Shown: positions 52,713 through 62,771, numbered from the stretch's first letter. The stretch is 64,000 bases of DNA from Janthinobacterium sp. UMAB-56 (GCF_900095265.1 NZ_LT607653.1:412896-476895); one strand, 5' to 3'. The notes: a model not told the origin generated them from the letters alone. Numbers and translations: made by a program.

Positions 52713-54911
52713 ATGCAACAGGTTTCGCATCTTGTCAATTTCGTATCGTATCGTCCCCAGCGGCATCCGCTGGCGCAGGCCGTGGCTGCCGTGTGCCTGG
52801 CCGCCAGCTTGCCGGCCCTGGCGCAGCAGGCGCCAGCCGTTCCCGCGTCCGAGCAGACCATGGCCGCAGTGTCCGTCACGGCAGGACGCGATGCGGTGAC
52901 GGAAGGCAGCGGCTCTTACACGACGGGCGTGAGCAATACGGCAACCAAGCTGAATCTGTCGCTGCGCGAGACGCCGCAGTCGGTCAGCGTGCTGACGCGC
53001 CAGCAGATCGATGATATGGGCATCACGACCCTGGACGACGCCGTGCAGTCGATCACGGGGCTGGTCATGCAAAAGGGCAATTTTACGGGTGATTCGGGCA
53101 GTTTCAGCGCACGTGGCTTTCCGGTCGATAACATCCTGTTCGATGGCTTGCCCACCAGCCTGGGCGCGAATGGCACCTTCAATGGCGACAATGACGACCT
53201 GGCCATCTATGACCGCATCGAGGTGGTGCGCGGCGCCACGGGCTTGATGACGGGCAGCGGCACGCCCAGCGCGGCCATCAACCTGGTGCGCAAGCGCCCG
53301 ACGGCCACGCCGCAAGCCTCGTTTTCGGCAAGCGTCGGCAGCTGGAGCAACTACCGCCTGGAAGCCGATGCGGCCAACGCGCTCAACGAAGCGAAGACCC
53401 TGCGTGGGCGCATCGTCGTGACATTGCAGGACAAGAAGGATTTTGTCGACGTGCTGCATGGCCGCAATCACCAGCTGTACGGCATCATCGAGGCGGAGCT
53501 GCGCCCTGATACGACGTTGAGCGTGGGCGCCCATTACCGCAAGACCGATAACGATGGCGTCACGACGGGCGTGGTCACGACCGCCGATGGCAGCTTCCTG
53601 AATTTGCCCCGCTCCACCTACCTGGGCACCGACTTCGATGGCTGGCGCCAGACGGATAAAACAATCTTCGCGGAACTGGAACACCGCTTCGGCAATGGCT
53701 GGAAGGCCAAGCTGGCGGCCACGCGCAAGACGCCCGAGATCGATACCACGTTTTCCGGCATCAACCGCCGTGGCGACACCTTGCGCTTCAATTCGCAAAG
53801 CTACCGCGCCGAACTGGCGAACACCAGTTACGACGCGTATGCCAGCGGCAGCTACAGCCTGTTCGGCCGCGAGCACGAGCTGACGGTCGGCGCCAGCCAC
53901 CGCCGTTCGTCGAAAAACAGCTATGGCGGCTGGGCGCCGTACAGCTGGGGCGCGGCCGCGCCGGTGATCGACCCATACCACTGGGACTCTGGCAGCGTGG
54001 CGCGTCCCGTCATCAATTACGCGCAGTGGGGCACGGCCAGCATCACCGAGCAAAGCGGCGTGTATGCGGGCACGCGCATGCGCCTGGCCGACCCGCTGTC
54101 GCTGGTGCTGGGCGGGCGCGTGAGCTGGTACAAGGACGATGCCGGCTACTCGGTGGCGCGCGAATTCACGCCCTACGCCGGTGTCGTGTATGACCTCGAC
54201 AAGCAGCATTCCGTGTACGCCAGCTGGACCGAGATCTTCCAGCCGCAAGCGTCCACCGACGCCAACGGACAGCCTCTGAAGCCGATCAGCGGCACCAACT
54301 ATGAAGCGGGCGTGAAGGGCGAATACTTTGGCGGCGCCCTCAATGCCAGCGCTGCCGTGTTTCAGATCCGCCAGCAAAACCGCGGCGTGGACGACCTGGC
54401 CGGCCCGAATCCCTGCCCCGGCAGCACCTGGGGCTATTGCCAGCGCGCGTCGGGCGAAGTGCGCAGCGAAGGCGTGGAGCTGGACGTGGCGGGCGCGCTG
54501 ACGCCAGACTGGCAGCTGTCGGCCGGTTTTACCTATGTGAAGGCGCAATTTACGCGCGACAGCGATGCTGCCAATATCGGCAAGGATTTCAATAGCCGCT
54601 ATCCGCGTCAGCAGCTCAAGCTGGCCACCAGCTACCGCCTGTCCGGCGCGGCGCAAGGCTGGCGCGTCGGTGCCTCGGTGTACGGACAGGGCGCGACGGA
54701 ATCAACGGACGGCAGCTACAAGCTGCGCCAGGGCCGCTACGCGATCCTCGGTTTGAACGCGGCGTGGCAGATCGACAGCCGCGCCGAGCTGCGCCTGAAC
54801 GTGAACAATGCGCTCGACAAGCACTATTACCAGAGCATTTACTCGAGTGTCTTTGGCAATCTGGTGGGCGCGCCGCGCAACCTGATGTTGACGCTCAATT
54901 ACAAACTTTAA
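52713..54911 (+). CDS. TonB-dependent siderophore receptor
   Basis: The 732-residue outer-membrane receptor imports ferric siderophores with TonB energy. A signal peptide (cut near ALA-QQA, residue 38) is followed directly by the plug domain (about 75-190; LRETPQSVSVLTRQQIDDMG, ARGFPVDNILFDGLPTSLG and IEVVRGATGLMTGSGTPSAAINLVRKRPT as landmarks) and a 22-strand barrel ending VNNALDKHYYQS and LMLTLNYKL. There is no N-terminal STN signalling domain, so it does not control a FecIR-type pair. It resembles FhuE/FpvA-like receptors for hydroxamates, but the ligand is not certain. It is followed by DUF3649, PepSY and DUF3325 genes. Confidence 0.93.
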   Translation: MQQVSHLVNFVSYRPQRHPLAQAVAAVCLAASLPALAQQAPAVPASEQTMAAVSVTAGRDAVTEGSGSYTTGVSNTATKLNLSLRETPQSVSVLTRQQIDDMGITTLDDAVQSITGLVMQKGNFTGDSGSFSARGFPVDNILFDGLPTSLGANGTFNGDNDDLAIYDRIEVVRGATGLMTGSGTPSAAINLVRKRPTATPQASFSASVGSWSNYRLEADAANALNEAKTLRGRIVVTLQDKKDFVDVLHGRNHQLYGIIEAELRPDTTLSVGAHYRKTDNDGVTTGVVTTADGSFLNLPRSTYLGTDFDGWRQTDKTIFAELEHRFGNGWKAKLAATRKTPEIDTTFSGINRRGDTLRFNSQSYRAELANTSYDAYASGSYSLFGREHELTVGASHRRSSKNSYGGWAPYSWGAAAPVIDPYHWDSGSVARPVINYAQWGTASITEQSGVYAGTRMRLADPLSLVLGGRVSWYKDDAGYSVAREFTPYAGVVYDLDKQHSVYASWTEIFQPQASTDANGQPLKPISGTNYEAGVKGEYFGGALNASAAVFQIRQQNRGVDDLAGPNPCPGSTWGYCQRASGEVRSEGVELDVAGALTPDWQLSAGFTYVKAQFTRDSDAANIGKDFNSRYPRQQLKLATSYRLSGAAQGWRVGASVYGQGATESTDGSYKLRQGRYAILGLNAAWQIDSRAELRLNVNNALDKHYYQSIYSSVFGNLVGAPRNLMLTLNYKL

Positions 54912-55007
54912 CTCACCTACTCGAATGAAGGATGCATGGCTTATGGATGTGCAGTTGAATCTGGCCCGCGACGGCGTGCGCCGGCGTATGGCACAGGGAG
55001 CGCCGCG

Positions 55008-55289
55008 ATGATGAAGTCGGCCAACATGATGTTGTTCTCGCGCGTGCTCGCCGCCATCTTTGGCGGCTATGCCCTCACGTCCGGCGTGGCCGTGCTGCTG
55101 GCCGCCGTGCTGCCGCTGTCGCGCGCCGAAGCCGTGCTGACGGCCACCCTGAGCGCCTTCCTCGTCTACACTTGCGCCGTGATCTGGGTCTTTGCCGTGC
55201 AAGACCTGCGCCGCGCCTGGCTCGGCATGCTGCTGCCGGCCATCGTTTGCGGCGGCATCGGCCTGCTGCTGTCGCGAGGCGCCGCATGA
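55008..55289 (+). CDS. DUF3649 membrane protein
   Basis: This 93-residue protein has three hydrophobic segments and the family look of DUF3649 (FGGYALTSGVAVLLAAVLPL, VYTCAVIWVFAVQDLRRAW). Such genes recur next to PepSY reductases and TonB siderophore receptors. GGGAG seven bases before ATG 55008 supports this start. Its stop overlaps the PepSY gene start (ATGA at 55286). The exact role in iron release is not known. Confidence 0.85.
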   Translation: MMKSANMMLFSRVLAAIFGGYALTSGVAVLLAAVLPLSRAEAVLTATLSAFLVYTCAVIWVFAVQDLRRAWLGMLLPAIVCGGIGLLLSRGAA

Positions 55290-56989
55290 ACGCCGTCAAG
55301 GTTGATAAAGTGCTCAAGACGCCGCAGCAGGGCGGTTTGCGCCAGGCCATGGCCTGGCTGCATACCTGGAGCGGCCTGTGGATTTCCTGGCTGCTGTTCG
55401 CCATTTTCCTGACCGGCACCCTGGCCGTCTTCGACGACCCGATCGGCCACTGGATGACGCCCGAACACGCCCTGGAAGAGGCGGCGCATGCGAACGATCC
55501 GCCGCTGCCCAAGGTCACGGACCGCGCACACCGTCTGGAACTGGCGCTCGACTTCATGGCAAAGGAACACCCGAAGGCGGACATGTGGGAAATCTGGCCC
55601 GTGCAGCGTCCCGGCCACGGCCTGTCCGCCTACTGGTTCCAGCCCAGCGGCGGCTATGGCTCGGCGGACCTCGATCCGTTGACGGGCGCCATCGTCAAAC
55701 ATGCGCGCGAGGCGAGCGAACGGGAAACCATCGGCGGCCACCATTTCGTCGATTTCCACTACGAGCTGCACGCGGGACGCATCGGCGTGTGGATCGTCGC
55801 CATCACCACCATGATCATGCTGGTGGCGCTGGTGAGCGGCGTCATCACGCACAAGCGCATCTTCAAGGATTTCTTTACCTTCCGCCCAGCCAAGGGCCAG
55901 CGTTCCTGGCTTGACGCGCACAACGCGGTGGCGGTGCTGACATTGCCGTTCCAGTTCATGATCGCCTACACGGGCCTGGCATTTTTCAGCGATGACTATG
56001 TGCCGGCCCCCGTGGTGGCGCAATACGGCATGGACAATGCCAAGAGGGCCTTCCTGGCCGACTGGAACGATGCGGGCAAGCCCGAAAAGACAGGCCAGCC
56101 GCTGGCCATTCCCGCGCTGGAATCGTTCGCGCTGCGTGCCGAGCAAGCCATCGGCCAGGAAATCCGCGCCGTGGTGCTGGACAATCCGAATGACGCCTCC
56201 ATGCGCGTGTGCATGTATGGCTGGAACGAGGACGCGGATTTGCTGGAACGGATCAGCGCCAATACGGGCAGGGCCTGTTATGCGCTGGCCACGGGCGAGC
56301 AGGTCGCCGTGCGCCGGCCCGGCGAGTCGGATACGGGCGGCGCGGGCCTGACGCGCTCCGTCATGTCGAACCTGCACATGGTCGGTTTCGGCGGCACGCC
56401 CATGCGCTGGCTGTATTTCTTCTGCGGCCTGGCCGGCACGGCCATGATGGGCACGGGCGCCATCCTGTTTATGGTCAAGCGCCGCCAGAAGTCCGGCGCC
56501 GAGTTCGGCGCCTACACGCAGCGCGTGTACCGCCTCATCGCATGCCTGAACGTGGCGGCGATTGCCGGCCTGGCCATCGCCTGCGTGGGCTTTTTGTGGG
56601 CCAACCGTTTGATCCCCGTCGGCCTCGAGCACCGCGCCGGCTGGGAAGTGCGCGCCTTCTTCGGCGTGTGGTTCCTGATGCTGGTGCACGCCTGCCTGCG
56701 CGCGGAAAAGCGCGCGTGGATCGAGCAATTGGGCTTGCTGGCCGCCCTGTGCCTGCTCTTGCCGCTACTCAATTTCCTGAGCACGGGCGACAAGCTGACG
56801 GCGCAAATCGCGCGCGGCGACTGGGAAAGCGCCGGCGTGGAACTGGGCAGCATGGCCTTTGGCCTGCTGGCCGCCTGGGGTGCGTGGAAAGTCCGCAAGC
56901 GCAAGGAAAAACCGCTCAGGAAGGCTGGGGCCAGGGAAAGCGCTGCGCCCACGGCCAGCCTGCACGTCAATACGGAAGGACAGTCATGA
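55286..56989 (+). CDS. PepSY-associated membrane protein, probable siderophore reductase
   Basis: The 567-residue inner-membrane protein starts with the PepSY-TM helix region LRQAMAWLHTWSGLWISWLL and has further helices near residues 170-190, 215-235, 385-405, 430-450 and beyond. Conserved His residues (HTWSG, HHFVDFHYELH, DAHNAV, NLHMVGFGG) probably bind haem. Homologues such as FoxB and PiuB-like proteins reduce ferric siderophores in the periplasm to free Fe(II). It sits between DUF3649 (overlap) and DUF3325 (overlap at 56986), under the same putative Fur control as the receptor. Confidence 0.88.
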   Translation: MNAVKVDKVLKTPQQGGLRQAMAWLHTWSGLWISWLLFAIFLTGTLAVFDDPIGHWMTPEHALEEAAHANDPPLPKVTDRAHRLELALDFMAKEHPKADMWEIWPVQRPGHGLSAYWFQPSGGYGSADLDPLTGAIVKHAREASERETIGGHHFVDFHYELHAGRIGVWIVAITTMIMLVALVSGVITHKRIFKDFFTFRPAKGQRSWLDAHNAVAVLTLPFQFMIAYTGLAFFSDDYVPAPVVAQYGMDNAKRAFLADWNDAGKPEKTGQPLAIPALESFALRAEQAIGQEIRAVVLDNPNDASMRVCMYGWNEDADLLERISANTGRACYALATGEQVAVRRPGESDTGGAGLTRSVMSNLHMVGFGGTPMRWLYFFCGLAGTAMMGTGAILFMVKRRQKSGAEFGAYTQRVYRLIACLNVAAIAGLAIACVGFLWANRLIPVGLEHRAGWEVRAFFGVWFLMLVHACLRAEKRAWIEQLGLLAALCLLLPLLNFLSTGDKLTAQIARGDWESAGVELGSMAFGLLAAWGAWKVRKRKEKPLRKAGARESAAPTASLHVNTEGQS

Positions 56990-57327
56990 TCAATACCATC
57001 CTGTGCGCGCTGGGCCTGTCGTATGCGGGCATGGCCAGCCTTTCGCTGGCGATGGACCGCCATCATGGCCAGGTCTGGGGCAGGGACGCGGCACCGAATG
57101 TGCGGCGCGTGCTGCAACTGGCGGGCGCCATGCTGCTGGCGCTGGCCATCTGGCCCTGCGTGGCCGGCTGGAGCGTCAGCGTCGGCGTCGTCGCCTGGCT
57201 GGGATTCATCGGGGCAGGCGCGCTGCTGGTGGCCCTGCTGCTGCCGTATGCGCCCCGATTGCTGTTGCGTAGTTCCCTGCTGGCAGCCGTCGCCGCGCTG
57301 GCAGGTCTTGTGACCTTACTGCGGTGA
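56986..57327 (+). CDS. DUF3325 membrane protein
   Basis: The 113-residue protein has three or four membrane helices. MINTILCALGLSYAGMASLSLAMDRHH at the start (landmark only) and APNVRRVLQLAGAMLLALA fit DUF3325, which recurs after PepSY reductases in iron operons. GGAAGGA before the ATG supports the start at 56986, overlapping the PepSY stop. It ends the receptor operon; macA starts 91 nt later. Confidence 0.85.
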   Translation: MINTILCALGLSYAGMASLSLAMDRHHGQVWGRDAAPNVRRVLQLAGAMLLALAIWPCVAGWSVSVGVVAWLGFIGAGALLVALLLPYAPRLLLRSSLLAAVAALAGLVTLLR

Positions 57328-57356
57328 TGTTCACCGCTATTTTTAAGGATAGACCG

Positions 57357-57419
57357 ATGTATTTTTCACGTTTGGCGACACCGTTTTACTTTAGCTGCAA
57401 GCGCAAGGCGGCTTCCTGA
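57357..57419 (+). CDS. Possible 20-codon leader ORF coupled to macA
   Basis: ATG at 57357 has AAGGA eight bases upstream. The 20-codon frame (MYFSRLATPFYFSCKRKAAS) ends with TGA at 57417-57419, overlapping the macA ATG as TGATG. The macA start lacks a strong site of its own, which fits translational coupling. The peptide itself is not recognised. Confidence 0.4.
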   Translation: MYFSRLATPFYFSCKRKAAS

Positions 57420-58606
57420 TGGCGGCCCGCCTGCCTACCCGCCGCGCCCGCATCCTGGGCGGCGCAGTCTTGCTGGCGCTATTGGGCGCCGGTGTCCTGT
57501 GGGCCACGCGCGGCCCGACTACCGTATTCGACACGGCGCCCGTCAAGCGCGGCAATATCGAAGCGAGCGTCACGGCTATCGGCACCCTGCAGCCGCAAAC
57601 CTATGTCGACGTGGGCGCGCAGGTGTCGGGCCAGATCACGCGCCTGCACGTGCAGCCTGGCAGTGCCGTGGAAAAAGGCCAGTTGCTGGCCGAGATCGAT
57701 CCCAGCGTGCAGCAAGCCACGGTCGATGCGGGCCGCGCCGCGCTGGCGGGCTTGCGCGCGCAGCTGGCCGACCAGCAGGCGCAGCACCGCCTGGCGGGCC
57801 AGCAGCATGTGCGCCAGAAGCAGATGGCCAAGTTCGACTCGACGCCTTTGGCCGACCTGGAGACGGCCGAAGCCACCCTGGCCTCGGCCAGCGCCAAGAT
57901 AGACCACCTGAAGGCGCAGATCGCCCAGACCCAGGCCAGCCTGAAGGCGGACGAGGCGCGCCTCGGCTATACGCGCATCTACGCGCCCATGGCCGGCAAG
58001 GTCGTGGGCCTGGACGCGAAAGAAGGGCAAACCCTGAACGCCACGTACCAGACGCCGAACATCCTGCGCATCGCCGATCTGTCGGCCATGACGGTATGGA
58101 CGGAAGTGTCGGAAGCGGACGTGCGCCGCGTGCGTCCGGACATGCCCGTGTACTTCACCACCCTGGGCGGCGACCAGCGGCGCTGGAGCGGCAAGGTGCG
58201 CCAAGTGCTGCCTGCCCCGCCGGTGCCAGGTGGTTCCGCCGCCGGCACGGCCCTCGCGCCATCGACCAGCAAGGTGATCTTGTATACCGTGCTGTTCGAC
58301 GTGGATAATGCCGATGGCGAACTGATGCCGCAGATGACGGCGCAAGTGGTGTTTGTCACGGCTGCGGCAAACAATGTGCTGGCCGTGCCCTTGCCGGCCC
58401 TGAAACCATCGACTGAAGAGGGCGCCAGGCCGGGGCAGTACACGGCCCGAGTGATGGATGCGGACGGCAAGGTCGATACGCGCGCCGTCACCGTGGGCGT
58501 GCGCAACCGCCTCAGCGCGGAAGTGCTGCAAGGCTTGCGCGAAGGGGAATTGCTGGTGACAGGCGAGCAGCCGGCCAGCAGCGGCGCCAGCAGGTTCCAG
58601 CTGTGA
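57419..58606 (+). CDS. macA: MacA-type periplasmic adaptor
   Basis: The 395-residue membrane fusion protein has an N-terminal anchor (about residues 12-29), a lipoyl domain ([20 protein letters not shown] and [20 protein letters not shown]), a coiled-coil hairpin (about 100-185) and beta-barrel/membrane-proximal domains. It couples the MacB ABC transporter to an outer-membrane channel, of which none is encoded next to it. Its stop overlaps the macB GTG start (58603). Next to a siderophore operon it recalls PvdR of the pyoverdine recycling pump. Confidence 0.9.
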   Translation: MAARLPTRRARILGGAVLLALLGAGVLWATRGPTTVFDTAPVKRGNIEASVTAIGTLQPQTYVDVGAQVSGQITRLHVQPGSAVEKGQLLAEIDPSVQQATVDAGRAALAGLRAQLADQQAQHRLAGQQHVRQKQMAKFDSTPLADLETAEATLASASAKIDHLKAQIAQTQASLKADEARLGYTRIYAPMAGKVVGLDAKEGQTLNATYQTPNILRIADLSAMTVWTEVSEADVRRVRPDMPVYFTTLGGDQRRWSGKVRQVLPAPPVPGGSAAGTALAPSTSKVILYTVLFDVDNADGELMPQMTAQVVFVTAAANNVLAVPLPALKPSTEEGARPGQYTARVMDADGKVDTRAVTVGVRNRLSAEVLQGLREGELLVTGEQPASSGASRFQL

Positions 58607-60606
58607 GCGCGATGAGCGAGGCTGCGTCGCTGGGGCAAGCCGGAGAACCTGTCCAGCCGGCGCCACTGATTGAACTTGTCGGCATACGCAAGCGCTACGG
58701 CGGTCATGACGGCGCACCGGCAGTGGAAGTGCTGCGCGGCCTGACCCTGTCCATTGGTGCCGGCGAATTCGTCGCCATCGTCGGCGCGTCCGGTTCCGGC
58801 AAATCGACCCTGATGCATCTGCTGGGCTGCCTTGACCGCCCTAGCGCCGGCAGTTACCGTTTCGCCGGCCAGGACGTGGCCAGCCTGAATCCCGATGAAC
58901 TGGCGTGGCTGCGGCGCGAGGCATTCGGCTTCGTCTTTCAGGGCTACCACCTGATCGCCACCGAATCGGCGCGCGAAAACGTGGAAGTACCGGCCCTGTA
59001 CGCGGGCATGCCGGCTGCGGCTCGCCATGCGCGCTCGGAAGCGCTGCTCAAACGCCTGGGCCTCGGTGAGCGCCTCGACCACCGGCCGAATCAATTGTCG
59101 GGCGGGCAGCAGCAGCGGGTGTCGATCGCGCGGGCCCTGATGAATGGCGGGCGCATCATCCTCGCCGATGAACCGACGGGGGCGTTAGATAGCAGCAGCG
59201 GCGCCGAAGTCATGGCCTTGCTGGGCGAACTGGCCGACGCGGGCCACACCATCATCCTGATCACGCATGACCGCAAGGTGGCGGCCCAGGCGCGCCGCGT
59301 GATCGAGATCAGCGATGGCGAAATCATCGCAGACTCGGGCGCCATCGCCATTCCTTCCACGTCGACAGCCCTGCCGCCGCTGGACATGTCGCGCGCCGCC
59401 CACGATACAGGTGCTTCGCTGGGCACGGAATTGCTCGACGCGGCGCGCGCGGCCTGGCGCGTGTTGTGGATCAACCGCTTCCGCACGGGCTTGACCTTGC
59501 TGGGCATCGTCATCGGCGTGGCCTCCGTGATCGTCATGCTGGCCATCGGCCTGGGCACGCGCCAGCAGGTGATGGCCCAATTAGGCGCATTCGGCTCGAA
59601 CCTGCTGTACATGGCGTCGCGCGGCGAAAGCTCGCGCATCCCCGGGCGCAGCATCACCCTGGCCGACCTCGATGCGCTCAAGGACGTACCGGGCATTTCC
59701 CACGTGCTGCCGAATGTCACCGGCAACAAGGTAATACGCCACGCTAACCTCGATGTGCAGACGTATGTGCGCGGCACGGGGCCGGCCCTGCCGCAGATCC
59801 AGACCTGGCCGGTGGCCAAGGGCGGCTTCTTTACCGAGGAAGATGAACGCGAAATGGCCACCGTGGCCGTGCTGGGCGCGCACCTGGCCGAAAAGCTGAT
59901 GCCCGACGTGCCCAACCCCGTGGGGCAGAGCATCCTGATCGGCAACGTGCCGTTCCAGGTGATCGGCGTGATGAGCGCGAAGGGCGCGCTGACGGGCGAG
60001 AAGGATGAAGACGACGTGCTGCTGCTGCCGTTTTCCACGGCCGGCATCCGCGTCTTTGGCCAGCGCGAGCCGACGTACACGGTCATGGCGGTGAGCGATG
60101 TCAAGCGCGTGACCGAGGTGGAGGCGGCGGTCGACGCCACCATGTTCGAGCGCCACCGCATCCGCGACTATGGCATCAGCAACGCGGCCGCGTCGATCGC
60201 CGCCGAAGCCAGGACGCAGGACAACATGACCATGATGCTCAGCCTGATCGCCGCCGTGTCGCTGGTGGTGGGCGGCATCGGCGTCATGAACGTGATGCTG
60301 ATGACGGTGCGCGAGCGCACGCGCGAAATCGGCATCCGCATGGCGACGGGCGCTCGGCGGCGCGACATCTTGCGCCAGTTCCTCACCGAAGCCGTGCTGG
60401 TGTCGGTGGTGGGCGGCGTAGCCGGCATCGTGGTCGGCGTGACGGTGGCCGGCTTGCTGCTGGTATGGGAGGTGCCGGTGATCTTTTCGCTGAGCGCCGT
60501 CGGCGGCGCCTTTGCCTGCGCCGTGGTGACGGGGCTGGTGTTTGGCTTCATGCCGGCGCGCACGGCGTCGGGACTCGACCCGGTGGTGGCGCTGGCGGGA
60601 CAATAG
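58603..60606 (+). CDS. macB: MacB-type ABC transporter (ATPase fused to permease)
   Basis: The 667-residue protein has an N-terminal ABC ATPase (about residues 20-245; Walker [10 protein letters not shown], signature [15 protein letters not shown], Walker [15 protein letters not shown]-loop LITHDRKVA), one membrane helix near 300, a large periplasmic domain (about 315-535) and three C-terminal helices with [20 protein letters not shown]. MacB is a mechanotransducer that expels periplasmic substrates such as macrolides, toxins, lipopeptides or siderophores. The GTG start overlaps the macA stop; an ATG three codons later is an alternative. Confidence 0.93.
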   Translation: MSAMSEAASLGQAGEPVQPAPLIELVGIRKRYGGHDGAPAVEVLRGLTLSIGAGEFVAIVGASGSGKSTLMHLLGCLDRPSAGSYRFAGQDVASLNPDELAWLRREAFGFVFQGYHLIATESARENVEVPALYAGMPAAARHARSEALLKRLGLGERLDHRPNQLSGGQQQRVSIARALMNGGRIILADEPTGALDSSSGAEVMALLGELADAGHTIILITHDRKVAAQARRVIEISDGEIIADSGAIAIPSTSTALPPLDMSRAAHDTGASLGTELLDAARAAWRVLWINRFRTGLTLLGIVIGVASVIVMLAIGLGTRQQVMAQLGAFGSNLLYMASRGESSRIPGRSITLADLDALKDVPGISHVLPNVTGNKVIRHANLDVQTYVRGTGPALPQIQTWPVAKGGFFTEEDEREMATVAVLGAHLAEKLMPDVPNPVGQSILIGNVPFQVIGVMSAKGALTGEKDEDDVLLLPFSTAGIRVFGQREPTYTVMAVSDVKRVTEVEAAVDATMFERHRIRDYGISNAAASIAAEARTQDNMTMMLSLIAAVSLVVGGIGVMNVMLMTVRERTREIGIRMATGARRRDILRQFLTEAVLVSVVGGVAGIVVGVTVAGLLLVWEVPVIFSLSAVGGAFACAVVTGLVFGFMPARTASGLDPVVALAGQ

Positions 60607-60647
60607 CTGTTGTAACAGCGCCGGCAGCGTGGCTGCCGGCAAAAAAA
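60606..60647. other. Two adjacent hairpins after macB
   Basis: GCTGTT-GT-AACAGC (60606-60619) is followed directly by GCCGGCAGC-GTG-GCTGCCGGC (60620-60640) and then A7. The stem is strong, but the homopolymer is A rather than T on the macB strand, so it is not a standard terminator. Confidence 0.5.
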
Positions 60648-60751
60648 TATTGGCCTCGCTCTAACACGCGGTACTATCTTCTCATAATAAGAAGCAGTGT
60701 TTCGCGTTTTATGCCCTTGCGGGCACATACCAACCACCACAGGAGAACCCG

Positions 60752-61735
60752 ATGCAAAAAAAATCAACCGTGACGACCGGTATTGCCGCCGCCCTCATGC
60801 TGGCGTTCAGCGTGGGTTCGGCCCAGGCGCAGGAAGTCGTGCGTTTGGGGAATTTGAAATTCGCCCATTACGGCGCCGTGTCGTACATCAAGGAAATTGC
60901 ACCCAAGTGCGGCATCAAGGTCGAGGAGCATATCTTCGCCAAGGGCCTCGATGTGATGCAGGCGATAATCGCGGGCGAGCTCGACGTGGGGGCGACGGCG
61001 TCCGAAGCGGCCATTTCCGGCCGCGCCGGCGGTGCTCCCATCTATGTGGTGGCCGGCTTTGCCAAGGGCGGCGCGCGCCTGGTGGCTGGAGCGGGGCAAA
61101 AGATTGCCAGCGTGAAGGATTTGAAGGGCAAGCGCGTGGGCGTGACGCGCGGCGGCATTCAGGAAGTGCTGCTGCTGGCCGAGCTGTCGCAGGCTGGTTT
61201 GACGTATGCCGACACCAAGGGCAAGGATGTGCAACTGGTGTTCCTGGCTTACGCCGACTTGAACCAGGCACTGATGGGCAAGAATATCGACGCCATGATG
61301 CAATCCGAGCCGCAATCGTCGCAGGCGATCAACAAGGGTTTCGGCACCGAGGTCATCAAGCCCTACGACACGCCCATCGGCGAGCCCGTGCGGACCATGG
61401 TGATGACGGAAAAGTTCTATAAGGAACGCCGTCCCGTGGCGGAAAAATTCATGCGCTGCTTCGTCGAAGCCACCAAGACCTTTATCGACAACAAGGCGAC
61501 GGCGGAAAAGTATGTGCGTGAAGTGGTGTTCCGCGGCCAGATCACGAAGGAGGACTTCGACGACGCGATCAGCAATTCGCCGTATTCGTATGACATCTCG
61601 CCCGAGCATATCCAGGTAACCACCGATGTGATGGTGAAAACGGGCGTGGGCCGCATGAGCAAGCCGCCCGTGGCCAAGGACTGGGTCAAGACGGACTTGC
61701 TGGAGCAGGCGAAAAAGAGCCTGAATGTGAAGTAA
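60752..61735 (+). CDS. Orphan ABC transporter substrate-binding protein (NMT1/TauT-like)
   Basis: The 327-residue periplasmic binding protein has a signal peptide (cut near AQA-QEV) and the two-lobe pattern of the NMT1/SsuA/TauA superfamily: ELDVGATASEAAISGRAGG, VKDLKGKRVGVTRGGIQEV and LAYADLNQALMGKNIDAMMQ. Such proteins bind nitrate, taurine, alkanesulfonates or thiamine precursors. No ATPase or permease gene is next to it, so the ligand is open. AGGAG lies before the ATG, and a terminator follows. Confidence 0.85.
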   Translation: MQKKSTVTTGIAAALMLAFSVGSAQAQEVVRLGNLKFAHYGAVSYIKEIAPKCGIKVEEHIFAKGLDVMQAIIAGELDVGATASEAAISGRAGGAPIYVVAGFAKGGARLVAGAGQKIASVKDLKGKRVGVTRGGIQEVLLLAELSQAGLTYADTKGKDVQLVFLAYADLNQALMGKNIDAMMQSEPQSSQAINKGFGTEVIKPYDTPIGEPVRTMVMTEKFYKERRPVAEKFMRCFVEATKTFIDNKATAEKYVREVVFRGQITKEDFDDAISNSPYSYDISPEHIQVTTDVMVKTGVGRMSKPPVAKDWVKTDLLEQAKKSLNVK

Positions 61736-61755
61736 ACCGGAGCTTGGCACTGCCC

Positions 61756-61787
61756 GATGGCCCGCTTAAGCGGGCCATCATTTTTTT
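61756..61787 (+). terminator. Intrinsic terminator after the substrate-binding protein gene
   Basis: GATGGCCCGCTTAAGCGGGC with CATC closing the stem (61756-61779) is a fully self-complementary hairpin followed by ATTTTTTT. Confidence 0.92.
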
Positions 61788-61967
61788 GCGGCATACTAAT
61801 AGATAGGCAGGCGGTGCGAAAGATTGCCGAAATCTTGAGGCTGCGCCACCCCGTCATGCCGCAGGCGCGATATCATGGCAGGCTTGCGGCATTGGATGGC
61901 GGCGTCGTGCCTGTCCCCCGGGCTGCCGCTTGAATCGCACTTGCCAGCTATGGTGTAAACTTAAACT

Positions 61968-62771
61968 ATGCAGATCTATTTCTTTTTCATCGCCGCCCTG
62001 TTGTACGCGGCGTGCGCGGTGCTTCCCTCGTCCCGCGCCCGGCTCATTGCCGGCCTGACCGGCGTCGCCTGGCTGGCGCACGCCGCCACCCTGTGGTTCG
62101 ACCTGATGGCGCCGGGCACCTTGCGCTTCGGTTTTTCCGCCATGCTGTCGGCCGCACTGTGGGTCTCGGTGGGCGCCTACTGGATCGAGAACCGTAATTT
62201 CAGCCTGGACGGATTGCGCCGCATGGTCATGCCCAGCGCTGTCATCGCCCTCTGCCTGGCCTGGGCCTTTCCTGGCATCCAGGTCAGCATGGAAGGCAAG
62301 TCGGCCGTCTTCGGCTGGCATATTGCCGTGGCCGTGCTCGCCTACAGCACCCTGACGATTGCCGCCTTTCACGCCGTACTGATGGCGCTGCAGGAATCGC
62401 GTTTGCATACGCGCAGCGAAAGCCGTGGCTTCATCGGTAGCGCGCTGGACCAGCTGCCAGCCCTGCTGACGATGGAAAAACTGCTGTTTCGCATGATCGG
62501 CCTGGGTTTCATCCTGCTGAGCCTGACCGTGCTGTCAGGTATCGTGTTTTCCGAGCAATTATTTGGCAAGGCGCTTACCTGGGATCACAAATCCGTGTTT
62601 ACCATGCTGTCGTGGCTGCTGTTTGCCTCGCTGCTGGCAGGGCGCCGCTTTCGCGGCTGGCGCGGCAAGACGGCCCTGAGTTTTACCCTGGCCGGTTTCG
62701 CTACCTTGCTGCTGGCCTATGTTGGCAGCCGTTTTGTACTGGAAGTGGTTTTACACCGAGGATACGCATGA
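61968..62771 (+). CDS. CcsA/YpjD-type cytochrome c assembly membrane protein
   Basis: The 267-residue protein has eight membrane helices and the ccsA-family layout, with TWDHKSVFTMLSWLLFA near the C-terminus replacing the WWD haem motif of true CcsA. This is the YpjD version common beside ffh. It may assist haem or cytochrome c handling. A weak promoter (TTGAAT, 18 bp, TGTAAA) precedes it. Its stop overlaps the next gene (ATGA). Confidence 0.88.
   Translation: MQIYFFFIAALLYAACAVLPSSRARLIAGLTGVAWLAHAATLWFDLMAPGTLRFGFSAMLSAALWVSVGAYWIENRNFSLDGLRRMVMPSAVIALCLAWAFPGIQVSMEGKSAVFGWHIAVAVLAYSTLTIAAFHAVLMALQESRLHTRSESRGFIGSALDQLPALLTMEKLLFRMIGLGFILLSLTVLSGIVFSEQLFGKALTWDHKSVFTMLSWLLFASLLAGRRFRGWRGKTALSFTLAGFATLLLAYVGSRFVLEVVLHRGYA

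Noticed and set aside
52701..54656. 651-codon minus-strand frame
   Set aside because: Antisense to the TonB receptor gene, with shadow composition.
60620..60647. Hairpin after macB as a terminator
   Set aside because: The stem is strong but the following homopolymer is A, not T, on the macB strand; kept only as a hairpin.
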